A DNA stretch of 44,852 nucleotides from Polyangiaceae bacterium (lineage in GTDB: Bacteria; Myxococcota_A; Polyangia; Nannocystales; Nannocystaceae): NCBI GenBank assembly GCA_026989935.1, contig JALSIN010000411.1:1-44852 (forward strand). The letters run 5' to 3'. Below the pieces are notes generated by a model. That model was not told the DNA's origin, ran no database searches, and worked only from the letters and a program-made list of their open reading frames with translations. Each line of letters begins with the position of its first letter. The first letter of the stretch is position 1. The position numbers and the translations under genes are program-made. Positions 13,894-22,832 of this stretch are shown in pieces.

Positions 13894-15822
13894 GTGCGGA
13901 TCTCATTGCGCGTCTTGACCCAGGGGCGGGCTGGGGCAGAAGATGGGCGGGCCCTGAAGGTCCATTTCATCGGCATCGGCGGCACCGGGATGGGGGCCCT
14001 CGCGGGGCTCCTTTCGGAGGCCGGCCACGAGATCCGGGGCTCGGATGGCCCCCTGTATCCGCCCATGAGCACCCAGCTCGCGGCGGCCGGGATCGACGTG
14101 TTTTCGGGGTACGCCCCGGAGAACCTCGACTGGGGGCCCGATCGCGTCGTCGTGGGAAACATCTGCAGCGCCGACCATCCCGAGGTCGCGGCGGCCCGCG
14201 CCCGGGGGATCCCCCTCGAGAGCTTCCCGTCCATGCTCGCCTCGGCCTTCCTCGGCGAGCGACGGGCGCTGGTCGTGGCGGGTACCCATGGCAAGACCAC
14301 GACCGCCAGCGCCCTGGCCTGGTGCCTGCGGGTGGCCGGGTTGGACCCGTCGTTCCTCATCGGCGGCGTGCCGCTCAATATGGGGCGCGGGTACCACCTC
14401 GGAGGCGGGCCGGCGTTCGTACTCGAAGGGGACGAGTACGACACCGCCTTCTTCGACAAGGGGTCCAAGTTTCTGCACTACCGGCCTCGGCGCGCCATCT
14501 TGACCTCGGTGGAGTTCGACCACGCCGACATCTTTCGCGACATGGACGCGGTCCGCCGCGCGTTTGGGGACTTCGTGGCGCTGCTGCCCGAGGACGGTGA
14601 CCTGGTCGTGTGTGGAGACGATCCCGAAGCGACCGAGTGCGCCGCCGGCTGCCGCGGGCGTGTTCACACCTATGGGATCGTCGCACGCGAGGAGGACGCC
14701 GGCGCGCGTGCCTACGCGGCCGTGATTCGCAGCCCGCAAGGGGCCCGCCGCACGGTGTTCGATGTGTACGTGCGCGGGGAATCCTTCGGGCGTTTCTCTA
14801 CCCACCTGGTTGGCGCCCACAACGTTTCGAACCTCCTGGCGGTGATCGCTTTGTGTCACCTGGAAGGGGCGCCGGCCGAGGCCATCGCTCGGGGCATCCA
14901 GACCTTCCGCGGGGTGCGGCGTCGCCAAGAACTGCTCGGGGTCGCGCAGGGGGTGCGGGTCATCGACGACTTCGCCCATCACCCGACCGCCGTATCGGTC
15001 ACCGTGGCCGCCTTGCGGCGCCGGTATCCCGACCACGCGCTGCACGTGTGCTTCGAGCCACGCTCCGCCTCCTCGCGCCGAAAGATCTTCGAGTCGGCCT
15101 ACGCCGAGGCCTTCGACGCCGCCAGCAGCGTGCGGATCGGGCCGCTGTTTCGGCCGGAGAAGGTGCCCGCCGATGAACGTCTCGATCCGGCCGCGCTGGC
15201 GGCCGCAGTGCGGGCGCGCGGGATCCCGGCGCGGGCCTTCGACGACATCGATGGCCTTCTTGCCGACGTGCACGAGACGGTGGCCCCGGGTGACACCGTG
15301 CTGGTCCTTTCGAGCGGACGTTTCGGGGACATTGGCCGCCGGTTGCTCGATCGCCTCGGCGATCCGGTGGTGTTTGCCCGCCGCGAAGAGGCCCCGGCCA
15401 TCGATGCCCTCCTCGAAGGCTATGGGCTGCCCCCGGTCGTGCGCGAGCCCACCGTCGATACGCTCGTCATTCGCAACGGTGCGGACGTGGTGGGATGTGT
15501 GAGCCTCGACGTGCGGGGCACGAGCGCGTTTTTGTTCGGCCTGGCGGTCACGCCCGAGCGACGCGGGGAAGGGTTGGGGTGGGTACTGGGCGACTGCATC
15601 ATGCGCCATGCCCGAACCCTCGGGATCCGGCGCTTGTACCTGGTCACCGCGACCGCCTCCAATTACTTCGCCACGAAGCTCGGGTTTTGCGAGCTGCCCG
15701 AGGCGAAGGTGGATTCCGATGTGGCCGCTTCGCCCAACTTTCGGGCCTCCGCGGCGCTCGAAGGGGCCGTTTGCATGGCCTTCGAACTGCCGGACGACGA
15801 GCGGGCAGTGGTGCGCCCGTGA
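13894..15822 (+). CDS. mpl: Mpl (UDP-MurNAc:L-alanyl-gamma-D-glutamyl-mDAP ligase) fused to a GNAT acetyltransferase
   Basis: A 642-residue two-part protein. Residues about 20-489 are Mpl, which reattaches the recycled murein tripeptide to UDP-N-acetylmuramate in the cytoplasm: HFIGIGGTGMG at 24-34, ATP-binding GTHGKTTT at 130-137, the Mpl-specific GDEYDTAFFDKGSKFLHYRP (179-198) followed by EFDHADIF, then GAHNVSN and DDFAHHP. These separate it from MurC. Residues about 490-642 form a GNAT domain (FGLAVTPERRGEGLG, acetyl-CoA loop RRGEGLG at 556-562, LYLVTATASNYFATKLGF) resembling the ArsN2-like group. Mpl normally ends at about 460 residues, so the fusion is unusual. The start is uncertain: GTG 13894 is first after an in-frame stop; TTG codons at 13906 and 13915 are alternatives. 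Confidence 0.88.
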   Translation: MRISLRVLTQGRAGAEDGRALKVHFIGIGGTGMGALAGLLSEAGHEIRGSDGPLYPPMSTQLAAAGIDVFSGYAPENLDWGPDRVVVGNICSADHPEVAAARARGIPLESFPSMLASAFLGERRALVVAGTHGKTTTASALAWCLRVAGLDPSFLIGGVPLNMGRGYHLGGGPAFVLEGDEYDTAFFDKGSKFLHYRPRRAILTSVEFDHADIFRDMDAVRRAFGDFVALLPEDGDLVVCGDDPEATECAAGCRGRVHTYGIVAREEDAGARAYAAVIRSPQGARRTVFDVYVRGESFGRFSTHLVGAHNVSNLLAVIALCHLEGAPAEAIARGIQTFRGVRRRQELLGVAQGVRVIDDFAHHPTAVSVTVAALRRRYPDHALHVCFEPRSASSRRKIFESAYAEAFDAASSVRIGPLFRPEKVPADERLDPAALAAAVRARGIPARAFDDIDGLLADVHETVAPGDTVLVLSSGRFGDIGRRLLDRLGDPVVFARREEAPAIDALLEGYGLPPVVREPTVDTLVIRNGADVVGCVSLDVRGTSAFLFGLAVTPERRGEGLGWVLGDCIMRHARTLGIRRLYLVTATASNYFATKLGFCELPEAKVDSDVAASPNFRASAALEGAVCMAFELPDDERAVVRP

Positions 15823-15841
15823 TCCGGGGGCCGGTGCCATC

Positions 15842-15860
15842 GGGGCCCAGGCGCCCCTTT
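15842..15860 (+). terminator. Possible short terminator after the Mpl fusion
   Basis: GGGGC (15842-15846) pairs with GCCCC (15853-15857) over a 6-base loop, directly followed by TTT at 15858-15860. The stem is short but the position between convergent genes fits a terminator. Confidence 0.35.
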
Positions 15861-16914
15861 ACAGGAAGTGCGGGTTCTCAGGGACGATGATGCGAAGGTG
15901 GTGAAACAGGTTCTCCACGCGGTAGTGGTCGGCCACGGCCCACTCCTCGCCGTCGATCTGCGTGAAGACGGGTGGTGTTCCCGGTGGCCTGTTCAACTGG
16001 ATTTCGATGGTGCGGCCCTTGAGGATCTGTCGCCGCGGGATGCCGAGGACGGCCAGATCGTCTTCGGTCACGGGATTCTTTTTGTGGCTCGAGATGGCGG
16101 CGGCGGCCCAGTCCGTGTGGCCCCGCACCACGACGATCTCGAACAAACCGTCGTCGGCCTTGGTCTTCGGGTCGAAGACCCAGTCGCCCGCGTATAAGAT
16201 CGTGTCGAGGAGCACGACGTCCGTGACGTTGTCGAAGGTGTGCGCGGTGTCGTCTACGGTGATCCGTGCCGCGAAGCGCTTGCCACCGGTCAAGGCGCCC
16301 GTCAACAGTGATCGCAGGGCGGCGACCGTGTAAATGACCTTGTCGCGGTAGATTCGCCGCAGGACGGGCAGGCGGCCCACCAGGTCGCGGTCGCGGTTGC
16401 GTGCCCACAGGATCTGTGCCGACAAGCCGAAGCCGCAGTTGTCGAACCAAAGGTCCTGTGCGACACAAGCGCCGTCTGCGTCGAAGGCGAAGATGCGGCC
16501 GGCGTCCATCCACTGTTCCACGCCGCGCCGGATGATCGCCACGTTTTGCTCGATGCGGCGCTCGCCGGCGGGGATCCCGAACGACCGCCCCTGGTCGTTC
16601 GCGGTTCCCATGGGCAGCATGCCCAGGGGCACGTCGATGCCGGTGCGCTCGCGCGCCAAGATGATCCCCTTGGCCGCCTCTGCGAAGGTTCCGTCGCCGC
16701 CCAGGTAGACCACACGCGCCACGTCGCCCGCCTCGATCCGGGCCGCGAGATCCGGGACCGTCTCGCCGCCGGGGCGGGTGGGCAGAAAGACGGGATCGAG
16801 TCGGGCGCGTTCGAGCGCCTGCATGGCGCGTTCGATGCTGCGTGCGGCCCTTCCTGTGCGGGCCGTCGGGTTGGCCACGAGGATCGTTCGCGTGGGCGGC
16901 GCCACGGGGTGCAC
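15859..16914 (-). CDS. Diacylglycerol-kinase-family lipid kinase
   Basis: A 351-residue protein of the DAGK/YegS/sphingosine-kinase family, which phosphorylates a lipid hydroxyl such as that of diacylglycerol at the inner membrane face. It has NPTARTGRA at 15-23, the nucleotide-binding GGDGTF at 72-77 and MGTANDQGRSFGIP at 102-115, then the beta-rich second domain with FDNCGFGL, LYAGDWVFDPKTKADDGLFEIVVV and the C-terminal TQIDGE. Length and motif order are normal. The start is a GTG at 16914 with AAAGG nine bases upstream. It converges on the Mpl fusion and diverges from the NeuB-like gene over 218 bases that hold no other recognised gene. The lipid substrate is not known. Confidence 0.9.
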   Translation of the reverse strand: MHPVAPPTRTILVANPTARTGRAARSIERAMQALERARLDPVFLPTRPGGETVPDLAARIEAGDVARVVYLGGDGTFAEAAKGIILARERTGIDVPLGMLPMGTANDQGRSFGIPAGERRIEQNVAIIRRGVEQWMDAGRIFAFDADGACVAQDLWFDNCGFGLSAQILWARNRDRDLVGRLPVLRRIYRDKVIYTVAALRSLLTGALTGGKRFAARITVDDTAHTFDNVTDVVLLDTILYAGDWVFDPKTKADDGLFEIVVVRGHTDWAAAAISSHKKNPVTEDDLAVLGIPRRQILKGRTIEIQLNRPPGTPPVFTQIDGEEWAVADHYRVENLFHHLRIIVPENPHFL

Positions 16915-17132
16915 GGTATCAACCTTTCGCGGGGCACGAGGGGCGGCGGTCGTCGAGCGGGTGCGGGCCCCGGTGCTCCCTGGGCCGACGCGCGGCCGTG
17001 CGGCTCACGGTGGGGCGGGTCGGGTCGCGTGGGGCCGCCCGCGGGCGCCCGCGGCCATCCTGGGACGGGCGGTGAGGCCCGGTCTGGGCCGGTGTCCTTG
17101 CAGCCCGTTTCCCCCGCGCGAATAGAGGTTGC

Positions 17133-18041
17133 ATGGAGATCGGCCCTCACAACGTCCCATGTGTCGTCGCGGAGATCGGGTGCAACCACAAGGGTGACGT
17201 GGAGGTCGCCAAGGAGATGATCCGGGTGGCGGCCTCGTTTTGCGGCGTCGATGTCGTGAAGTTTCAAAAACGTTGCCCCCGGGAACTCTTGACGCCGCAG
17301 CAGTACGCCGCCCCGCACCCGGTGCCCGCCAACAGCTACGGCAAGACCTACGGCGAGCACCGGGAGGCCCTCGAGTTCGACGTGGAGGTCCACCGCGAGT
17401 TGAAACGGGCCTGCGAGGCGGCCGGGGTGACGTACGCCTGCAGCACCTGGGACATGACGAGCGCGCGGGAGATCGCCTCTCTCGAACCCGCCTACATCAA
17501 GATCCCGAGCGCGTGTAACACCCACGTCGAGATGCTGTCGTGGCTGCTGGACAACTACGCCGGGGCGCTGCACGTCAGTCTCGGCATGACGACCCGGGAG
17601 GAAGAAGGGCGGCTCTTGGCGCTGTTTCGGGAGCGCGGGCGTGTGAACGACCTGGTCCTGTACGCCTGCACCTCGGGCTATCCGGTGGCGGTGGAGGACA
17701 TCTGCCTGCTGGAGATCGATCGGCTTCGCGTCTCGTACGGCGCCGAGGTGGGCGCGATCGGGTTTTCGGGGCACCACCTGGGGATCGCCCCGGACATCGC
17801 GGCCGTCACCTTGGGGGCGGCCTGGGTCGAGCGGCACTTTACGCTCAACCGCGCCTGGAAGGGAACCGATCACGCGGCGTCCCTCGAACCGGACGGCATG
17901 CGTCGCCTCGCGCGGGACATCCGCAACGTGGCGACGGCACTCACCTACAAGCCGCAGGCCATCCTGGCAGTCGAGCAGGCGCAGCGGGCGAAGCTCAAGT
18001 GGCGCCCGCGACCGGCGCTCGTGGACGGCGCGGCGGCGTAG
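17133..18041 (+). CDS. NeuB-family (N-acetylneuraminate synthase-like) protein without SAF domain
   Basis: A 302-residue TIM-barrel protein of the NeuB family, which condenses phosphoenolpyruvate with a hexosamine sugar to make a nonulosonic acid. Visible blocks are AEIGCNHKGD at 13-22, VVKFQKR, CSTWDMTS, YIKIPSACNTH, and the C-terminal GFSGHHLGIAPDIAAVTLGA, ERHFTLNRAWKGTDHAASLEP. The usual C-terminal SAF (antifreeze-like) domain of about 60 residues is missing, since the protein ends soon after the barrel. SGHH replaces the more usual SDHT in the Gly-rich loop. No CMP-nonulosonate synthetase, epimerase or glycosyltransferase of that pathway is adjacent. AGAGG lies seven bases before the ATG. 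The family is secure; whether it makes a sialic, legionaminic or other sugar is not. Confidence 0.85.
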   Translation: MEIGPHNVPCVVAEIGCNHKGDVEVAKEMIRVAASFCGVDVVKFQKRCPRELLTPQQYAAPHPVPANSYGKTYGEHREALEFDVEVHRELKRACEAAGVTYACSTWDMTSAREIASLEPAYIKIPSACNTHVEMLSWLLDNYAGALHVSLGMTTREEEGRLLALFRERGRVNDLVLYACTSGYPVAVEDICLLEIDRLRVSYGAEVGAIGFSGHHLGIAPDIAAVTLGAAWVERHFTLNRAWKGTDHAASLEPDGMRRLARDIRNVATALTYKPQAILAVEQAQRAKLKWRPRPALVDGAAA

Positions 18042-18062
18042 CGTACGCCCACGCATCTACCA

Positions 18063-19694
18063 TCAGCTCATGCTGTCCATGATCTGGATGGCGACGTCGC
18101 AGTACGGGTTGATCTCGAGGGCCCGTTCGAGGGAAAGGCGGGCGTTTGCGGGGTCGCCCATGCTGCGCAGCACGGCGCCGCGGTAGGCGTGGACGAGATC
18201 GAGGTCGGGGTTGAGTTCCTCGGCGTAGTCGAGCAACTCGAGGGCGTGGGTCTGCATCTCCGGGTCGTTTGGCGCCGTGAGAAAGCGCGCGTATGCCAGC
18301 ATCGCGTGTAACTCGGGGACGTCCACGCCGAGCTCGAAGGCCGCCTCCAACTCGGCGGCCGCCGTCTCGAAGTCGCCCGCCGCGAGTGCCTGTTCGCCGG
18401 CCGTAAAGTGCATGGGGCCGGCCATCTCGTCGGACGCATCGGCCGTCGCAGGCTCGGCGGCGGCCGGTTGTGCCGCGGGCTCGACGGGCGCGAAGCCGTC
18501 CGGGAGTGCCACCCGGTCCAGCTCGTGGAGGTCGAGCAGGTCGTCGGGATCGGCGCCGCATTCGCGCACCAACGCTTCGATGGCGACATCGCGCTCGGGG
18601 GGGCGTTCGGCGGTCGCCTCCTGCGCCTCGTAGAAGCCCTCGTCCTCCTCCTCTTCGAGGACCTCCAGGGCGTCCTCGTCGAGGAGCTCCACCTCCTCGT
18701 CGTCGAAGACTTCCTCCTCCACCTCGGGTTCGGCGGCCAACAGGTCCTCCATGGATGCACGGTCCGCCACCGTGGAGGTTTCCATGTCGTCGATGTCGAA
18801 GTCGTCCTCCCCCATGAGGTCCGGGTCGGTGGGCAGCGGGCCCGGGGGCGGCGTGTCCTCGAACTCCGTCCGGCTGGAGACGGCCGAAAGACGCGGGACG
18901 AGGTCGTCGTCGGGGATCTGCTTGGGGGCAAGCTCCGGCGGCGGCGGGTGTTGCGAGGCCTTCGCTCGGCTGCCCCGCGGCTCGACGACGCCGGCCTGCA
19001 ACAGCGCGTACAGGAGCGTCGCCGGCCGGCGGACCAGGTCGTTCGGTGGCTCGTCGATGATCTCGGACACGCTCATCGAGCCGTCGAGGCAGCGTAGGAA
19101 GTGACGCTCCTCGGGCAAGAGGTCCAGCCGCGCAGCCCCCGGAACCCGCGCCGGGAACGTGTTGGCGAGGCCCTCGAGGGCTCGTTCTGCGCGCTGTTCG
19201 CTCACGCGATCCAAGATCCCCTCGACGATCACGCCCTCGGCCGATTGGTCCAGGCGGATGTGGAACCCTTCCTTCGAGGTGCCCGGTTTGAACTGGTAGC
19301 GCCCCGTCTCCCAGGCGAACACGTCGAACAACTTGGTGCGAAGCTGGGTCTCGAGCCCGTAGCGAAGGTTGCCTTCCGACAACACGCCCATTTCCACGAG
19401 CAACTCCCCTTGCTTCTTACCCGTGCGCCGGATGGCTTCGAGGGTCTGGTTGCACTGCTCCTCGGTGATGAGGCGTTCTTGCACCAACACCTGCCCCAGA
19501 CATTCGGCGAGCACGTTCGACCGCACGAAGACGGGCTGGCCTTCTTCGAAGAAGATGACCTTCTTCGTCTTGCCCGAAAGCAGGTAGAGGCTCCCGGTGG
19601 CGGAAGCGGACGCGATGGCCCGCACGATGCGCGCGAACCCGATTTTTTCCAGGGAGCCCTTGAGGGGGACGTCCAGTTCGACGGAAGTGGCCAT
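18063..19694 (-). CDS. DUF4388 (PATAN-type) protein with acidic linker and TPR-like C-terminus
   Basis: A 543-residue cytoplasmic protein. Residues about 8-150 are a DUF4388 domain (GSLEKIGFARIVRAIASASA, GSLYLLSGKTKKVIFFEEGQ, LGQVLVQERLITEEQ, VFAWETGRYQFKPG), a regulatory module common in myxobacterial and delta-type signalling proteins. Residues about 240-440 are Pro-rich and then very acidic (EEEVFDDEEVELLDEDALEV). The last 110 residues look like tetratricopeptide repeats (AGEQALAAGDFETAAAELEA, DLVHAYRGAVLRSMGDPANA, INPYCDVAIQ). No enzymatic motif is visible; a scaffold or regulator of gliding, polarity or transcription is possible. It starts 14 bases after glnE, so the two are cotranscribed. 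A far longer frame runs upstream through the glnE region but is a shadow. Confidence 0.82.
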   Translation of the reverse strand: MATSVELDVPLKGSLEKIGFARIVRAIASASATGSLYLLSGKTKKVIFFEEGQPVFVRSNVLAECLGQVLVQERLITEEQCNQTLEAIRRTGKKQGELLVEMGVLSEGNLRYGLETQLRTKLFDVFAWETGRYQFKPGTSKEGFHIRLDQSAEGVIVEGILDRVSEQRAERALEGLANTFPARVPGAARLDLLPEERHFLRCLDGSMSVSEIIDEPPNDLVRRPATLLYALLQAGVVEPRGSRAKASQHPPPPELAPKQIPDDDLVPRLSAVSSRTEFEDTPPPGPLPTDPDLMGEDDFDIDDMETSTVADRASMEDLLAAEPEVEEEVFDDEEVELLDEDALEVLEEEEDEGFYEAQEATAERPPERDVAIEALVRECGADPDDLLDLHELDRVALPDGFAPVEPAAQPAAAEPATADASDEMAGPMHFTAGEQALAAGDFETAAAELEAAFELGVDVPELHAMLAYARFLTAPNDPEMQTHALELLDYAEELNPDLDLVHAYRGAVLRSMGDPANARLSLERALEINPYCDVAIQIMDSMS

Positions 19695-19708
19695 GGCGTG
19701 TTCGATGA

Positions 19709-22636
19709 CTAGGAGCGCGTAAGGTGGCGGGCCAGGATGCGTGAGATGGTAGCGCGTTCCTGATGCAAGCGTTGAACGAGGGCCTCGGGGCCGATTCCTC
19801 CCATCCGGCGGGCAAGCCTGGCCACGACGGGGCTTTCGAGGTCGAGCGCCTCGGGGTCGCGAAGACCCGAGACGCGCCCGAGGCGAAGGCGCATCTGGAC
19901 CCGCCGCAGGAAGGTGTACGCCGCCTGCAGCCGCGTGCACTCGGCGGGGGTCAACACGCCCGCCTGCGCCAGGACCGACAACCGGCTCGTCATGGTGGAC
20001 GGCCCCTCGATCCGCCGAATCCCGCCCACGAGGGCCAGGGTGTCCACCGCCAACTCCAGGTGCAGCAGGCCGCCCGGCCCCGCCTTGAGGTGGATCCGCC
20101 GCGGGGTCTCCCGGGCGATTTCGCGCCATATGCGCAAGAGCACGTGATCGAGCTCTTCGATCGCCTGGCCCCGATCGCGGGGAAAGCGCCACAGGGCTGC
20201 GGGCACGTGCCGTGCGGTGATCGTGGCGGCCACCTCCGCGGTGTCGAGGGGGACCGGCCGGCAGGGGCCGGCGCGGTCGGCGCAGATCTCCACGATGGGG
20301 CGTAGGTGGAACAGGGGGAGACGCTCCCACAGGGGGCGCGGGCGGGCGTGATGGCGCGCGAAGCCGTCGAGCTCGGTGACCAGCAGCCCAAAGCGCCCCG
20401 ACGGTCGCAGGCGAAGGTCCGTGCGGTACAGGGGCGCGCCCATCCGCGGGTCTTCGAGGGCCCGAACGAGGGCGCGGGCGGCCCGTTCGGCCGTGCGCCG
20501 GGCGGCCTCGGGGGGCGTGCGATCGCCGGTGTAGACGAACAACAGGTCGAGGTCCGAGCCGTAGTCCATGGCCCGGTCGCCGAGCTTGCCCAGGCCGAAG
20601 ACGCACAGGCGCAAGGGGCCGTCCACGTGCAGGGCGCCGGCGAGCCGCTCGATCGCCAGGTCGGCCACGTCGCTCAAGGCCCGACCGACGGTGTCGGGGT
20701 GGGGGCGCGTCGCCAGATCGGCCAGGGCCGCCTGCAGCACGAACCGCTGCTTCGTGCGAAATACCCGCGTGTGGACGTCGGGGACGGCGCTCCGGAGCCC
20801 GGCTTCGAAGGCCTCGATGTCCGCTCGGTCGGGCAGGACCGGCGCGGCCAGGGCCTCGACGAGCTGCTCGACCGGGTCGCCCGCGGCGCGCAGCCACGGC
20901 CCGGGCGGCGGGTCCGTGAACGCGCGCGCGAGCGGCTCGCTGGTGGCCAGGATCTCGGCGGTCACCCGCGCCGCCTCGCGCGCGGCCTCCTCCGGGCTCG
21001 CCAGCCAGCGAAAGACCGGGTCGAACGGGTGTCGCCGCCGGCAAAACGCCTCCAGTCGTTCGAGCGCGGTGTCGGGGTCGGAGCTGTCGAGGACGGCAGA
21101 AAGCAGCACCGTGGCCCCCACTCGCTCCGGGCCGGGGGTGCGAAACGGCGAGCGCGCCCGGCCGAACAGGGCGTCCAGGACCGATGCGGCGCCCTCCGGG
21201 TCGCAAAGGCCCAACCGGCGCAGGGCCTCGACGCGCTCGCCTCGGGGGGCGGCCGGATCCGCGACCAGGCCGACGTCGCGGGCGCGGCTCGACGGGGCCG
21301 TTTTCGGGGCGAACAGGTCGCCGGCGATCTCGGCCGCTTTGCGCATGTGCGCCGCGAGCGTCTCGACGAGCCGGCCAGCCGTCGCCGCCCGTGTCCCGAA
21401 CAGGCTGCGGGCCAGGCGCGCGCGCTCGTCGGGGTCGGCGACGAGGCGGTGCGTGGGGACGCCTGCGGCGAGTTGCACCCGGTGTTCGAGCCGCCGGAGG
21501 AAGCGGTAGGCCGCCTCCATCTCGTCGCGCGCGCGTTCGGTCAGCCGACCCGTGGCGGCGAGGCGGTCGAGGGCCTCGAAGGTCGAGGTCGTGCGCAGCG
21601 AGGGGGCGCGGCCGGCGTGCAACAGCAGCAGGGCCTGCACGAAGAACTCGATCTCGCGGATCCCGCCGCGGTCGTGCTTGAGGTCGAGATCGCCGCCTGC
21701 CGACGCCGCGGTGGCCCGGGCCTGCCGGCGGGCGATCGTCATGAGTTGCTCGATCTCCGCGATCACGGCGGGGGACAGGGAGCGGCGGAAGACGAACGGG
21801 CGCAGCCCGTCGAGCGTGCGCCGGGCCAGATCGTCGCGGCCGGCGACGGGGCGGGCCCGCAGCCAGGCCTGTCGCTCCCACGGTTGCCCGTGTGTCTCGT
21901 AATACGACAAGGTGGCGTCGGCCGACATCGACAGCGGACCGCGCCGGCCGAAGGGCCGCAGCCGGAGATCGACGACGAACAGGGGCGGCCCCTCCGCCGG
22001 GCGCTCGATCGACGCGAGGGCGCGGCGGATGGCGCGGTGGAGGGGTTCGACATCGGTGCCCGCCTCGTGGACGAAGACGAGGTCGATGTCGCTGAGGAAG
22101 TTGAGTTCGCGGCCCCCGAGCTTGCCCATGCCGAACACGGCGACCCGGTCGAGCACGGCCGGGCCGAGCGTCTTCGCCAGCACGAACCCCGCCAGATCCG
22201 ACAACAGGCCGCCCACCTGCTCGCAACGGGCGCCCTCGACCTCGAGCCGGGCCGCCGCCAGGTAGGCCCGGTGCCGCACGGCCGCCACGGCCGCCTGCTC
22301 GTCGCGCTGGGCCCGGTACGTGTCGTACCAGCGCTCGAAGTCGGCGCTCCCGGGGATCGGTGCGGTGGGGGCGGACAGGTCCTCGTGCGCCTCGGGGCAG
22401 GCGGCCAGCAGTCGGGCCGGATACGTGCCCTCGTGGAGCATTCGGGCGGCGGCGGGGGGCAGGGGCCGCGCGAACCAAGGCGCCGGCAGGTCGGCCAGGC
22501 GCCGCAGGGCCGCCGGCGGGTCGGGCCCGTCGAGGAGGGCTTCGGCCGCGTCGGCGAGACGGTCGTCCGGGGGAAGCGTGGGGTCGGCCGTCGCGGCGGC
22601 CGACCGCAGCGCGCGTCGCAGGGAGGCGAGGGACAC
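19709..22636 (-). CDS. glnE: Bifunctional glutamine synthetase adenylyltransferase/adenylyl-removing enzyme GlnE
   Basis: Controls glutamine synthetase by adenylylating and deadenylylating it in response to PII signalling; cytoplasmic. The 975-residue length is normal. Two nucleotidyltransferase domains are visible. The N-terminal one has FGMGKLGGRELNFLSDIDLVF at about 168-188 with VVDLRLRPFG at 221-230. The C-terminal one has FGLGKLGDRAMDYGSDLDLL at 680-699 with RTDLRLRPSG further on. LKHDRGGIREIEFFVQ and LKAGPGGLLHLEL are the conserved post-domain blocks. No suitable ATG precedes the domain, so GTG 22636 is chosen; GTG at 22654, 22702 and 22792 are alternatives. glnA and glnB are not in the window. 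The DUF4388-TPR gene follows after 14 bases. Confidence 0.95.
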   Translation of the reverse strand: MSLASLRRALRSAAATADPTLPPDDRLADAAEALLDGPDPPAALRRLADLPAPWFARPLPPAAARMLHEGTYPARLLAACPEAHEDLSAPTAPIPGSADFERWYDTYRAQRDEQAAVAAVRHRAYLAAARLEVEGARCEQVGGLLSDLAGFVLAKTLGPAVLDRVAVFGMGKLGGRELNFLSDIDLVFVHEAGTDVEPLHRAIRRALASIERPAEGPPLFVVDLRLRPFGRRGPLSMSADATLSYYETHGQPWERQAWLRARPVAGRDDLARRTLDGLRPFVFRRSLSPAVIAEIEQLMTIARRQARATAASAGGDLDLKHDRGGIREIEFFVQALLLLHAGRAPSLRTTSTFEALDRLAATGRLTERARDEMEAAYRFLRRLEHRVQLAAGVPTHRLVADPDERARLARSLFGTRAATAGRLVETLAAHMRKAAEIAGDLFAPKTAPSSRARDVGLVADPAAPRGERVEALRRLGLCDPEGAASVLDALFGRARSPFRTPGPERVGATVLLSAVLDSSDPDTALERLEAFCRRRHPFDPVFRWLASPEEAAREAARVTAEILATSEPLARAFTDPPPGPWLRAAGDPVEQLVEALAAPVLPDRADIEAFEAGLRSAVPDVHTRVFRTKQRFVLQAALADLATRPHPDTVGRALSDVADLAIERLAGALHVDGPLRLCVFGLGKLGDRAMDYGSDLDLLFVYTGDRTPPEAARRTAERAARALVRALEDPRMGAPLYRTDLRLRPSGRFGLLVTELDGFARHHARPRPLWERLPLFHLRPIVEICADRAGPCRPVPLDTAEVAATITARHVPAALWRFPRDRGQAIEELDHVLLRIWREIARETPRRIHLKAGPGGLLHLELAVDTLALVGGIRRIEGPSTMTSRLSVLAQAGVLTPAECTRLQAAYTFLRRVQMRLRLGRVSGLRDPEALDLESPVVARLARRMGGIGPEALVQRLHQERATISRILARHLTRS

Positions 22637-22832
22637 CGGGCCCAAGGGTGGCACGGCCCGCCGCCGGTTGGGGTGTGGCGTCGTGCCCGGGGTCGCCGGC
22701 ACGGCCCGTGGATCCGAAGCCCCGGATGCGGCCCGTCCGGTTGGCGGGCGCCGATCGGGTCGCGGTCGGCGCCCGCCTTCGTCGGCCGTCACGCACGGCC
22801 GGCAGGGGCGAGGGCTCGGCCCGAAGGGGTGT

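Noticed and set aside
18063-22796. A single open frame of about 1577 codons through glnE and the DUF4388 gene
   Set aside because: Only its last 543 codons (from 19694) show protein-like composition and a known domain. The upstream part is Arg/Pro/Gly-rich out-of-frame glnE sequence, as expected from high G+C.
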